Part shown: piece after piece, positions 1 through 11,634 of the stretch
Layout of the letters: each line of letters starts with the position of its first letter
How positions within the stretch are numbered: the stretch's first letter is position 1
Assembly (NCBI GenBank): GCA_036924285.1
Contig: JAYKYS010000019.1
Coordinates: 2,418,001-2,482,000, forward strand
Reading direction: 5' to 3'
DNA from: Asterella californica
Lineage: Eukaryota > Streptophyta > Marchantiopsida > Marchantiales > Aytoniaceae
DNA: 64,000 bases
The notes under the pieces: generated by a model
Told to the model about the DNA's origin: nothing
The model's input: only the letters and a program-made list of their open reading frames with translations
The model's database searches: none
Translations under genes and position numbers: made by a program

Positions 1-77
1 TTCTAAAGTGAGATTCACGAAATGGAGTTCAGGAGCACAACAGAACATGACCTGGAAAAAGCCTAGTCTTCCAATCA

Positions 78-1573
<1,496 letters not shown>

Positions 1574-2889
1574 AACGAAACTCTACGAGCACCTATCTCC
1601 TTCTCCTTTCCCCCCCTCAGTTACCGACAAGAGTGAGTGTGCAAGAGTATCAATCGAGCTGAATTTCCCAAGTGTGCAAGAATGGCACAACTGCCCAGGA
1701 TTTTGCGCACCCTCCTCCGCCTCCGGACAGTGCGGTCACGAGGATAATTCAATCGCAAAGCGAACCACAGGAACTCTGACTAATCACTTCCCTGGCATCA
1801 CCACTTGTCTTAGAACAAACTTTCAGCTCCCTCCGACATTGCCATTTTAGCAGCAGGGGTTTTGCTTACTCCCCCTCCGACAGGAAGGATTAGGGTTTAT
1901 CGACTTCACGAGAACCCGCCTTCCGAAAGATTCATCACTCCACCGAACCCCCTCATTTACCGTCGCCGCCAAAACCCAGCCATTAGCTGGATATAAAACA
2001 TGCATTCGGAACGTCCTTCACGGAAATTCCACTTACTATACCGTAGACCTCGGATGAATACCAAATATGATTGAAAAGCTGTTTCACTGGAGATCAGTCG
2101 TAACGACCGGACTGATTTGACGACTGAAAGAAACGAACTTTTGATTCACGGTGAGCTTGGTGTAACTTGTTCTTCACTTCAATCCACTTGTACAAAGTAA
2201 AAACTCTTGCGAAGGGAAAGAAGCGTACGAAAGTCCCACGTCGACAAGGTGGATATCGTAAGGCAAACTGCCGTACGACGGCAATTAGAAAGGTCCGGGA
2301 GCCAACAAGCTACTGTTGACAACCCCCCGCGATATTCTTTCTCGGCTAAGCAGTAATGAGATTGCGCGTGCGCGCTGGAGAGTGGGAGAGTCGAGCATGA
2401 GTATAATAGCTGCAGAAGGCTCTGCAGGCTGAGGCTTTTTGGCACAGAGTTGGTAGCGTAGGAATATTCAGTCAAACTCTGGGGAAGGAGATTCTTGGTT
2501 CGACTCGCTATTTATCCTTTTCCTCTGAGGATCTGGTTGTTCTCTGACTTAGGGTTCTTGCACCTTCAAAGAGAGCTGCTTATTTATTCACTCATGTACA
2601 GGACGGTCACTCTTCAGTTTCACTATTCGATGTAAGAAAGTTTAAAGAATTCATCGCATCCTTCCTTGCTTCTTTGCCGGTTTTCGGACAGGTTTTCGGA
2701 AAACCGGTTTTCGGGATTCGTTCCATACAAGCAGACGGTCTTTTTCTTCGGTTTCTGACTTCTTCCTACGGTTTTTCACTGCTCTTGTGTTGATTTTGCC
2801 TTCTTATATATTTTTCTTACTTCAGTGCCCTTAAACTTGTGGTGGAGGATTTTTTCCAAACAGCCCTTGTCTACGCGTTTTCTTCTTGC
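1574..2889. other. IMPDH upstream region, no gene recognised
   Basis: Pyrimidine-rich DNA next to the IMPDH start probably contains its 5' UTR and promoter. Around 2685-2720 the words GGTTTTCGG and AAAACCGG recur as a short inverted cluster. A 98-codon open frame on the minus strand at 2179-2475 has no recognisable domain and is not called as a gene. Confidence 0.5.
1890..1898 (-). promoter_or_regulatory. Telo-box in the IMPDH upstream region
   Basis: The minus strand reads AAACCCTAA about 320 bases upstream of the IMPDH start codon. Telo-boxes are known plant promoter elements of growth-related and translation-related genes. An identical 9-mer lies upstream of GMP synthase at 11378-11386. 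Function here is inferred. Confidence 0.5.
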
Positions 2890-3068
2890 CAACAGAGTGA
2901 AAGAAATACCGAGTTGTTTTTTCCATGGCATGCAATTCAGCAGGCTTCCAGAATGAATAGGCATCCATTTACGTTCACACAGTGAAAGAAAAAGCGAGTT
3001 TTTATTTCCAATGGCATGCAACACAACAGGTTCCGAAAGTGCATAGACGTCCATTTACACAGTGAACA
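2890..3068. repeat. Imperfect tandem duplication, about 85-bp unit
   Basis: Two adjacent units share, in the same order, CAGTGAAAGAAA, a T-rich run, ATGGCATGCAA, CAGGCTTCC or CAGGTTCC, and GCATCCATTTAC or ACGTCCATTTAC. Unit 1 is about 2890-2977 and unit 2 about 2978-3060, with a further partial start. It lies just downstream of the HUH-endonuclease relic and could belong to that element's end, which is inference. Confidence 0.7.
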
Positions 3069-3289
3069 ATATTTGTAACGGGAAGGTTCGATGTTTACAG
3101 TGATACTGGTAGCACGAGACATTTGACTACCACCGAGACCACTAGACATTTCTGTTCCAGCAAGACTTCCTAAATAGTAGTGAATGCTGGATGATGCCGA
3201 TATACAATATGTAAATATTTATTATCGCAGCCAAGTATGTACATTCTACTATCGTAGTTACCACCAATAAGTAAGAAACGCGGCGCTAG

Positions 3290-5017
3290 TCATCATGGCT
3301 TGCTTCTACGTGATCCAGTCTGTCTTCAGGTGATGTCTGTCCTGTACTCCGCAAACGATGAAAATCAGTTAGAAACCAGCGGATGGATAGTAAGAAGAAA
3401 ACAACTGATGGCATAGCAGGTGTTATCTTCATATCCTCTCTCGGCTCCCAGATGACGCAGATGACGATCCAATGCGCTGCATATAGACATGTACTCCTGT
3501 AAAGCTTCAACGTTTTCGAAATTTGGCACTGTCCTCTGTCTTTTTGCAGCAGACAACGCATCGATAATGCACTCCTCCTCGTTCATCGCATCAGTGTCAA
3601 GTTGTTCCACAATGAAGTACCGAGGACGAGTTTGCACAAAATAAACATTGTCAATGTCTGCTATAGTGATGGGTTCTAGACGAACAATTGTCTTTCACAA
3701 CGAATCGCTTCTAGTCTTATGAATTCCACATGCCATCAATCATCTGCATGAAGGAGTATAATTACCAAATCTTATCATGAAGTGGAGGCAAGTTCTCAAA
3801 GTTGTACCTGCTGCATGTCTGCTCCTAAACTTGTTGAACTGAAGGACCTGTTAGAGAATATTGTTGTAGTTTAACTCGACGCGGTTTTTGGTGTCTGCAG
3901 CACCAAAAAGAGTAAAAAGTTCTTTTCCATCTTGAAGCATACATTCTGTAACGTTCTTCATACACGCTTTGTGATGAGCTTCAGCCTTGTCCTTCATGCA
4001 GTAGCTCACCATACTAACGAAGATATGGAGATCTCTGTTAGTCAGTGACTTTACGCAAACTTTGTCTCCAACAGGCCTGTCGAGTCTCTTCCACCCAAGA
4101 ACAGCAAGCAGACGTTGTTTGACCTGCATAGTAATACTAGCTTCAAGACATAAAATGCCATGTACATGCAAGTGTATAAGACTTTCCCCTCGTTCTATAG
4201 ACAGCAAACCGTCCTTACACTCTTCTTCGAGGAAATGAAAGAGAAGTGGCCAACATTTATCAATATCGAGGTCACCGCCGGTGCAATTTACTATAACTAA
4301 CAACTCCAATTGCCTGAGAATAGATATCTTATGTGTTCTGTACGTCAGAGGCGGTAGCACCGTGTGCGCACGGTGAGCTCTGACGGCTCGTCTGAGCAAC
4401 ATGTCTAAAGGAATAGTGCTTGCAAGCAAATCTGAACGATTTGTGATCTACGTCTTCGCAAAGACAGTGAACACAGTTGAGGCGGTAAATAACCACTATA
4501 GTGAGTTTTAAAAGACGTGGATCATTAGGAAGCTGTAGGAATTTGAAATACGAGAAGAGTATCGAACGACAATCTCGTAACACTAGCCAAGCTCCTTCTG
4601 TATGTATATAATGAAATGGACTCGCAACAATCTGAAGACAAGTCATGGGTACAGTAAATGATTTAGAAATTAACACATAATCCAGTGCAGGAACTAAGAA
4701 TTCGGACGGTACAAGAGTATAATGAAAGTCTAGGTAAATGTACGAGCTATATCTGTACAGATCCACATTAGAGAAGGAGAGTAAACTTCCATAGTAAAGA
4801 CGATAAGGAGATAAATTGAGAGGCGGTGAAAACGATCGATAGGACATGGACCTGAGACATCAGTTTGGTGATAGCAAATAGCTTCAAAGGGACGGAAGTT
4901 GTCATACACTTTCTCTGGACATTCTTGTACATGAGTTACAGCAGTGGGAGTAGAAGGAATATACTGAATGTCATCATCGGCAAGCACTTCCGAGATGGGA
5001 GTAGATGGAACAGACAA
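3290..5017 (-). pseudogene. Decayed HUH-endonuclease transposon gene (Replitron-like Rep)
   Basis: Read on the minus strand, the best segment (3851-4429) carries the core of a Rep-type HUH nuclease: HLHVHG at 4157-4174 fits the metal-binding HUH motif, and YCMKD at about 3989-4003 fits the catalytic Y-x-x-K motif, followed by AEAHHK. Upstream frames (4730-5017 and 4329-4847) give a Ser/Pro/acidic N-terminus with a repeated PSTP and then a hydrophobic stretch in another frame. Downstream the reading shifts frame at about 3850 (to LQFNKFRSRHAAGTTLRT), then meets stops where the context suggests tryptophan, and resumes as TIADIDNVYFVQTRPRYF to about 3290. At least two frameshifts and two in-frame stops make it non-functional. 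HUH nucleases nick single-stranded DNA at hairpins during transposition or replication. The Replitron assignment rests on remembered family features, not a search; the HUH plus YxxK pattern is direct. A Helitron or an endogenised CRESS-type Rep is less likely because no Helitron helicase is seen. Confidence 0.62.
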
Positions 5018-5690
5018 GTCATCATCATTAGTAACTAGATCGACATCGATAACAATAACTTCACGATTAGCTACGTTTGTGACATGAAAAGAAGCGAGAA
5101 AAGCAAAAGAAGCAATTCAGGTTCGAATACTTATCTAGTGGTGATTGTCATGGCTTTGGTCGTAATGCAAGGAAAAATATCAGCAAAAACGCAGCAGCAT
5201 GCTTTAGAAGCGAGGGATTGGAAACGGAAAGGGAGAAACAAATAGTCCACACGGACAAGGTTTGTGTCACGTAGCGAGCTGCCCGTCGTTCATGCTAGCT
5301 ACATGCCGTAACATATTCTCATTTCGAAAAAAGAGCGGAATTACATACGCGTTAGAGGAGGCACATGAGCACAGCACGTTAACAGCTTGGTTATTTTCAA
5401 TTATGTCTCACCAGTCCAGCGAGTACCGCTAAATAACCGTTGGTCAACCAGTTCTTTCTTTCTCGACTTGCTTTTGTACAGAACGCTCGTTTCTTCAACT
5501 GTAGTTGTACAAGCCTGGGGGATGTATATTAGGTTATCTTTCTTTTCGGATGGGTTAGGATTTAGAAGTAGCACATGGTCTTCAAGAATATCAGCGAAAG
5601 AGGACTAAAATATATCAAACAAAAAATTAAGTTCAGATAATACTTGGCAGATAATCGATGCTTTCGCAGAGAAATCTTTGTGGATGAGCC
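5018..5690. other. Intergenic, no gene recognised
   Basis: Between the HUH relic and a tandem repeat. A 73-codon plus-strand open frame (5387-5608) has no recognisable domain and is probably chance. Confidence 0.5.
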
Positions 5691-5693
5691 ACT

Positions 5694-5822
5694 ACTTTGT
5701 CAGTTGTGATGAAATTTCAATGATTTCGTTAATTATAGACACGATACATTTGCATCAACTTTGTCAGTTGTGATAAAGATTTCATCGATTTCATTAATTA
5801 TGGACATGACACGTTTACATCG
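5694..5822. repeat. Tandem duplication, about 64-bp unit
   Basis: Two adjacent units start ACTTTGTCAGTTGTGAT and continue with TTTCA-GATTTC-TTAATTAT-GACA-GA-AC-TTT-CATC. Unit 1 is 5694-5757 and unit 2 is 5758-5822, with about ten mismatches. It borders the left end of the Ty3/gypsy relic. Confidence 0.8.
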
Positions 5823-5984
5823 ATTGTGTTTTTTGTTGAGCTTGTGATTTTCCACTGACTGGTAAGGCTTCTATCGTATAAAAATAATGAAGAGTTCTAT
5901 TTGTTGCATCTTTTTCTTAAGATCATGCCACATCACCTTCCAAGATGAGACCAGAGTCTCTGACCATTTCGGTCCAACTAGGAT

Positions 5985-6790
5985 CAGCAAATGAAAAGTT
6001 CTTCACACTTGTATACATAAATAACAGTATTGCTACAACTCCATAAAGTATTCAACAACCGAAAACTCATTTTTCTTACTGACTTATGGACGTGAGCAAG
6101 AAGGACCTCTTTTCTTTACTCTTGCTAAGAGTTCTATATCGTCATAACCAAGAACATGAGGCGGTGGCTGGAGAGAAGACTGCGCTCGACAAACATCAAC
6201 TAAAGAGTTGATGAAAAAAATGTAGTGGTACGAGGGACAAATGAAAAAGAATTTCAATAGAGCACAGCAATGTTACACAAAGCAGGTAAACAAGTATCGG
6301 TGGCAAGTGAAGTTTCAAGTGGACGAAGAAGTATGTGAGTATGAAAAACTTCATTCTTTCATAAGGAATATCGTTGAAGTTCTCATCCAAGTTTGCAGAG
6401 ATTTTTTGTGATTGTCAAGAATCCGCATGAAGATGTCTACACTTTTGATCTTCTTCCTTAGTAGCAGTTACATCCGACTTCTCATTTTTTTTATTAAAGA
6501 AGTACTTCAAGGTGATTTGTGACTAGAGTGCAAACTAGTTCTCAAGCCTCAACCTGATGTCGTGCAATGCGGAGCAGAACACAAAGTGGAGATCATTTTG
6601 CGATCGTAGTACCAATCCAACCGAACGGAGTACTTGATCAAATGACGTGGATATCATTTGGGTGCTAGAGGAAGATATGGAACATGCAAGTGAAGTATTT
6701 GACCTCTTCAATTGACCACAAGGACAACAAGGGCGGTGGCAAGATGAGGACATCTCTTTCTCACGAGTGAAAGAATGACGAATCATATGT
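5985..6790 (+). pseudogene. Ty3/gypsy chromovirus pol relic: integrase end plus chromodomain
   Basis: Plus-strand translation across stops gives NSIKYSTTENSFFLLTYGRE, which matches the integrase-core end normally read as NSSKHSTTG-SPF-L-YGRE. It is followed by MKKNFNRAQQCYTKQVNKYR and VKFQVDEEV, the integrase C-terminal region, and by KVEIILRS and NRTEYLIK-RGYHLG, the chromodomain signature that defines chromoviruses. At least eight stop codons and several losses show long inactivity. Reverse transcriptase, RNase H and gag are absent, so the element is 5' truncated near 5.9 kb. A polypurine tract and probable 3' LTR follow. Family assignment is from motif recognition. Confidence 0.75.
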
Positions 6791-7239
6791 GTAGCAACTT
6801 GAGACAGTTTGGACCAATGGACTTTGTAGCTTTGACTTGTATCTAATGAAAATAAAGAATTTGTTTCTTGAAAATTTTCTAAGTGTACTGGTAGTGCATG
6901 GCTATGATTAGGTTGATCAGATGTCTAAGATGTAGTGAAGAGGAAGAACGAAGCACATTCAAAGGAAGCGAGCTGGTTTGGATAAGCATCTAAATCAAGA
7001 CTTAAGTTCACCGCAGCGTTGGCAAAGCAAGTGTGAATTTTTTACACTTGTCTAGAGGCTTGGGATGATATTGCGTTGCAATTTGCTAATTGCAAAGTAA
7101 AATTCATTGCGCATCTAAGTCAAATCAAGTTATGACCAGAAAGTGAGCTTTGGAGACCTAGTAAGTAGGTGTGAATACTTATAAGTTATATTAGAGTCTT
7201 AAGTATATAATGTTTAGAAATTATCAACTAGTTTTGTTT

Positions 7240-7250
7240 AAGGGGGGCCA
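7240..7250 (+). other. Polypurine tract of the gypsy relic
   Basis: AAGGGGGGCCA lies directly before a TG dinucleotide that starts the presumed LTR. Retroviral-type elements prime plus-strand DNA synthesis from such tracts, and its place 450 bp after the chromodomain fits. Confidence 0.6.
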
Positions 7251-7251
7251 G

Positions 7252-7890
7252 TGATGTTATGCTTCCTAGAGATGTTAAGCTTCCTGGAGACTAGTTGGAG
7301 TTTTCTAAGTGTTATAGGGACAACTTGAGACTCAAGCCAAGAGAGAATTGAGGATTAGCTACGAGAACATAATTCTAACGTCAAGAAAGTTTATAATTTT
7401 TGTGTTATTTGATATGACAGATAACATCGAATAGTACTCCCTCCGTCACAACTTTCAGTATGCAATTAAGCTTTACAACCTCAAACTCATTGAAACTAAG
7501 ATGAACTTTTTATACCCTTTTGACAATTGAAAATTTTATGGATGCATTATGTCTTTGTCGGTGTTTGTCCTCTACACTCCATCTCTAACACTTCGGACAC
7601 GGCTTGTCTCTCCATAGTGAGATAGGAACAAAGGCTCTGGAGTTTCCACGTCATAGCGGGTGCTGCTCTTCTGCAAGAGATAGTTCATTAATTATCTGAA
7701 AGTGCTCTCATTGATCATTGTGTCATTTCTAAACAAGATTCACTATCATCATTCATTTGCATATTTGAAAGTCCTATCTCCAGATTGTGATACTTTGCGA
7801 TCTTACTCTCTTCTTTTCTCGTTTTTGCGTGTTCTCACACGCACTATTTACATCAAGAGTGGGACATTGCGGCATTGCTACCTCAAGACA
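7252..7890 (+). repeat. Probable 3' LTR of the gypsy relic
   Basis: The segment starts TGATGTTATGCTTCC after the polypurine tract and ends CTCAAGACA, giving TG...CA ends over 639 bp. No second LTR is in the window, so the right boundary is a guess from the CA end and a composition change. ACTCCCTCCGTC at about 7437 resembles grass MITE ends, but no inverted partner is seen. Confidence 0.45.
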
Positions 7891-8762
7891 TAAATAGTTA
7901 TTCTCATTACTATTAAACTTGGATAAAATAATGATGATTTTGTATAAGAGGTTTTAGAACTCTCAATCATCGGGAGTAGTGAACCATGATAATTATAGTC
8001 ATACGATTTTTCTTTTCTTATTAGTTTATTGATGAATACATTTTTCAGAAGAGACTAATGAGTTGTTGACCTTCTTTTGATATGCATTCCTATGTGACCA
8101 TATGATATCAAAATAACCTCATATTTGATGGTATTTAATTTACTATCAATATATGTTACAATTTGTTCTCTACATCAAGACTTCTGCATTAGCTCAAATC
8201 TAGTGTGAGTAGTTCATCTTCTTTTGCTGATGTATCTCATACTTGTGCCACGTGGCATTGGATTACACATCCCAAAACAAGTAAACGGCACGAATTTAAA
8301 ATCCAATATCTAAAAATTTTTATGAAATGTATAAATGAAAATCCATTTCTTAGTGAAATTCTTGAAAAGAGAATCGTAAACCGTTTATAGGTAAAGTAGT
8401 ATCCAACGAAATTCTTGATATGTAGATGAATGTTACATCATTAACGTCAAAGACAAAATTCTGTAAAATTTAGATATTTACTCTCATCTGCACAAGTTGT
8501 TGAGTACTCATGCTCCAACGATAAAATATATACGTTTTATATAAAATATATTAAAGTATGCAGCGCACCTACGAGATATTATCTGGTTCTTTTACATTTT
8601 TTGCTCGAGAAAGTGTTGTCATCTCCCAAAAAACTTACCAGAGAAGGTTCGGTTACGGAGCTTGCCGGACTCGCATACAGAGATGTGCGGAAAATGCAAA
8701 ACAGAGGCAATAGGAGTCTCAAGGTGAAGGTTTTCCGGATTACGAAAGGTTACCTTCACGAT
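7891..8762. other. Intergenic, AT-rich, no gene recognised
   Basis: No open frame above 61 codons, no domain and no repeat structure was recognised between the LTR and the inverted duplication. Confidence 0.5.
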
Positions 8763-10959
8763 GAGTGAGTGCACCCTGAGCTTTGGGGAATGATGTTCGG
8801 CTGACTTGAATCGTGGTTTATCGCGACGGTTAACATCAGAGAACCACCCTGCAGAAGCCTACGAACCTGAGAGCGTTGTGTGCTTATGACTTCTCGGTTC
8901 GGGCGAGTCCGAGTTCGGGTTGATTTGCGATACACGGTAAGCATAACCTCCTTGACGAAGTCTCACTGTGTGCAATCAGTCATGACAACATTATTCTTTG
9001 TCCATCTCATTCCGAGCGTCTTCTTCACCATCGCTCACATATACGATATTTGCTCGGAACGCGAAGCAGAGCTGTTTTCCTCTTCAAGGTACCGGCGAAC
9101 TCCGACGAAAAGTAGCTGCTCAGTGCGTTGACTTGTAGAGGGTGCGAGCGGGGACCTCCACGCGTGCAACCTTTCGAGCTAAGAACTGTATACGGTATGA
9201 AGAACGATTTCTGTTTTACGACTTAGACCACTGCCAATACATGAATATCATCGTTCTCGTAGAACACGGTTCATGATTTTGCTAAGCACGAACAGTTCTG
9301 CAGACAAGCGTATCATGAGCAGCAAGGGAGTATCTCAACGTCACCTTTTCTCATTCCAGCGGTTCCGCATTCATGGTTTCGCGTTGCCACGCATAGCTCA
9401 TCTCTTTCTAGGATCGTTCTTGTTACACGAGACGTTTGGAATTTCTAAGGGTGTTACTCGGAGTCCACTGCAAGTTCCAGCTGAAGACAACTGGTAGAAC
9501 ATTATAATGATACGTACTCACTCCTGCGATCTTTTCACACCCCGAATCTATTCCAACTGCTACGGGGAAAGAATTCCTGCGTACTGCTGTGGAAAGTGAA
9601 CCATGCCTTTTAATCTGCATGTGGTAGAGCGATGATACCCGAAAAAATGATTCCCAGGACAAACGAAGTCTGGTTCCAGGGTTCCCAAACTACTCCTATT
9701 CTACAGTCGCTGGTGGTTTGGATGTAATACCGTACACTACACGGTTGATTTCTCTAACGGTATTGCAGATCTTTGACGACACCTCCGTCAAAAACTTCGA
9801 GTCGAAATGGTACCTGTGGAAAAGTTTCACGAGAACACGCACAGCTTTAGAAAACATCGCTGCTCTTGAGTTCACGGAAATGACAGAAGCTACCCACTGC
9901 CGGGACGAGAAAAAGGGGGGGGGGTGGCAGAAACACACCAATCGGCGGTCATTCCATCTTGACTTGTAATAGCCCTAAGGGCAATTGCATGAGAATGTGT
10001 GCGTTTATCCCCTTAGACTCCTACAGTTTTCACAGGGAGATACACGGCGAACGCATGTCAGATTTCATCATATAAACCTGCTTCATTGATACAGTTTATG
10101 AAGATCTCATCAACCTGCAAAAGCACAAGTCAAAGGTAAACTTGTGAAACTCACTCTGAGCTGGGCAACCTCCAGCGCTATGTCAAGATGCAAGTATCAA
10201 GAGGTGGGAGCTGCCCAAAAGCAGAAACGTACAAGGCGCAACGTATCAAGAGCATTCTCGTGAGTAACATCGCCCATAACCCGCACCGCCAATCCTGGAT
10301 CCGGGAATGGGTGACGCTTCAGAAAATGGCTTGGCACTTCCAAAAGCTCCCCAAGCTTTCGCACTTGAGTGACGACATGTAAGTGTGAGTATCGGTCCTC
10401 TTGTCGACTCTTTCGCTTGTGGCTTCTTGAGAGTTCATTAGCCATCTTGGCGACTTCTTGGTCCAATTTGTGCAAGTAAATATTACAAAGTAAAAAGGCG
10501 ATGGCCCCTACCAACAAGCCATCTGCAAAATTACAGATATTCCGCGTTGAGTCTCTGATGGGCCCAGGCGGGTTGTCCCCTTGTAGAATGTAAAACTCCT
10601 AGATGCTGATAATAGCAAGCGACTATTTCTTTCTCAGAAACCTCACATCACTCCATACAGCTGACCGGACGAACCTCGTCTTTGAACAGCGATTTCAAGG
10701 ACTCTACGAGCTTCAGCTTCATTTCAGTTGGAAGTCCTCCGACATTATGATGACTCTTGATGGTGTGCGAGTGGGATTTACCACTTCCTGGAGGTGGGCA
10801 TGACTCGATTACGTCTGGATACAGAGTTCCTTGGACGAGAAATGCTGGTCTTTTACCAAGCTGTTTCTCGAGCTTCGTCGAGAATTCATCAAAAACAGCG
10901 ATAAACTCGGCTCCTATGATTTTCCTTTTGCGTTCGGGGTCTGATACTCCCTTCAGCTT
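8763..10959 (-). repeat. Left arm of the 2.2-kb inverted repeat (GMP synthase 3' half plus flank)
   Basis: This segment is the near-identical reverse complement of 12802-14979. Similarity begins at GAGTGAGTGCACCC (8763) and ends at CTTCAGCTT (10959), inside what is exon 3 of GMP synthase. Relative to the right arm it carries about 43 extra bases in intron 3 (about 10432-10480), a longer G run near 9917, and scattered substitutions. It lacks the 22-bp tandem duplication found in the right arm. The two arms flank an 1842-bp spacer. Confidence 0.95.
9696..10959 (-). pseudogene. 5'-truncated inverted copy of GMP synthase (exons 3-6)
   Basis: On the minus strand this retains most of exon 3 (10675-10959) and exons 4 to 6 with introns, so it arose by DNA duplication and not from mRNA. 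It starts abruptly within exon 3 and has no exons 1-2, so the amidotransferase domain and ATP P-loop are absent. Damage relative to the intact gene: the exon 4 acceptor CAG is CAA; the conserved HPFPGPG is HPFPDPG; the penultimate-region Trp codon TGG is TAG (9696-9698), ending the frame two codons early; YDITSK is YGITSK; further changes are P to S and A to T in exon 3. It should not yield a working enzyme, but could yield sense RNA, or antisense RNA when read on the plus strand. Confidence 0.92.
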
Positions 10960-11634
10960 TTTCGGAGAGCTGCAGTGAAAAATGACCCGCCGCGTGCGAA
11001 GTCAAGCCTTTTATACACTACTAGTGGTTTAATGCATCATCTACTACATTGTACGCAAAAAATACCTTTTGTTAGTAATCCTAGGACAAATCGCTTTCTT
11101 CATACCTTGTGCACCACTATTACTTTTCCCTAGTGTGCGTATGATGCCTAAAATCCTGAATCAGACCAGCATTTGCTAGAATGGCTTTTTACCATAACTA
11201 GTTAGTTCTTGTTATGTGGACATAAGAAGAAAAACCGAAGGGAAACGGAAAGAAGGCAAGGAGTAAGGGAAGACCATTCTAAGAATCCTAAACTGACGAA
11301 CTCACACCAAACAACAACAAGGCATAGAATCCGAGAAATGGTCGAGGAACAAGCACCGTTAGGGCTATTATGGGCTTAAACCCTAAACCTTCGTTTGAAG
11401 TTTGGGGCAACCCAATCCTCCGTCGGAAAGAGGGATCAGTCCGGTATGCGTAATTTCGAATGCACTGGGGAATTGACTGAGAGTTTATAGGATCAGCAGC
11501 ATCACTATGGAGTAAAACGAACGAACAGGCGAATCGGCCAGAGGGCAGTTCTTCGACAGTCAAACAATTCTGCCTCACCTGGCTTGCCTTTCTGTTCTGT
11601 TCTGCAGTCGAGTGTTTGGAGCTGAGTTCTGGAC
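10960..11634. promoter_or_regulatory. GMP synthase 5' flank (inverted-repeat spacer, left part)
   Basis: Unique sequence between the truncated copy and the GMP synthase ATG. It should hold the promoter and 5' UTR, and it also abuts the broken end of the pseudogene, so a bidirectional promoter could transcribe that copy leftwards. Apart from a telo-box at 11378-11386 no core promoter element was assigned with confidence. Confidence 0.5.
11378..11386 (+). promoter_or_regulatory. Telo-box upstream of GMP synthase
   Basis: AAACCCTAA lies 249 bases before the GMP synthase ATG. It matches the 9-mer upstream of IMPDH, which is consistent with shared control of the pair (inference). Confidence 0.5.

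Noticed and set aside
2400..2520. Possible tRNA suggested by GGTTCGACTCG
   Set aside because: No matching acceptor stem, anticodon arm or A box was found.
3290..5017. Helitron
   Set aside because: The HUH and YxxK motifs are present, but no Helitron helicase motifs or CTRR end with hairpin were seen.
7437..7450. ACTCCCTCCGTC, resembling the end of Stowaway or Mariner-type MITEs
   Set aside because: No inverted partner or TA duplication was found within a plausible distance, and it lies inside the presumed LTR.
8763..10959. Second functional GMP synthase gene
   Set aside because: It lacks the first two exons and the promoter, has a lost acceptor and an early stop.
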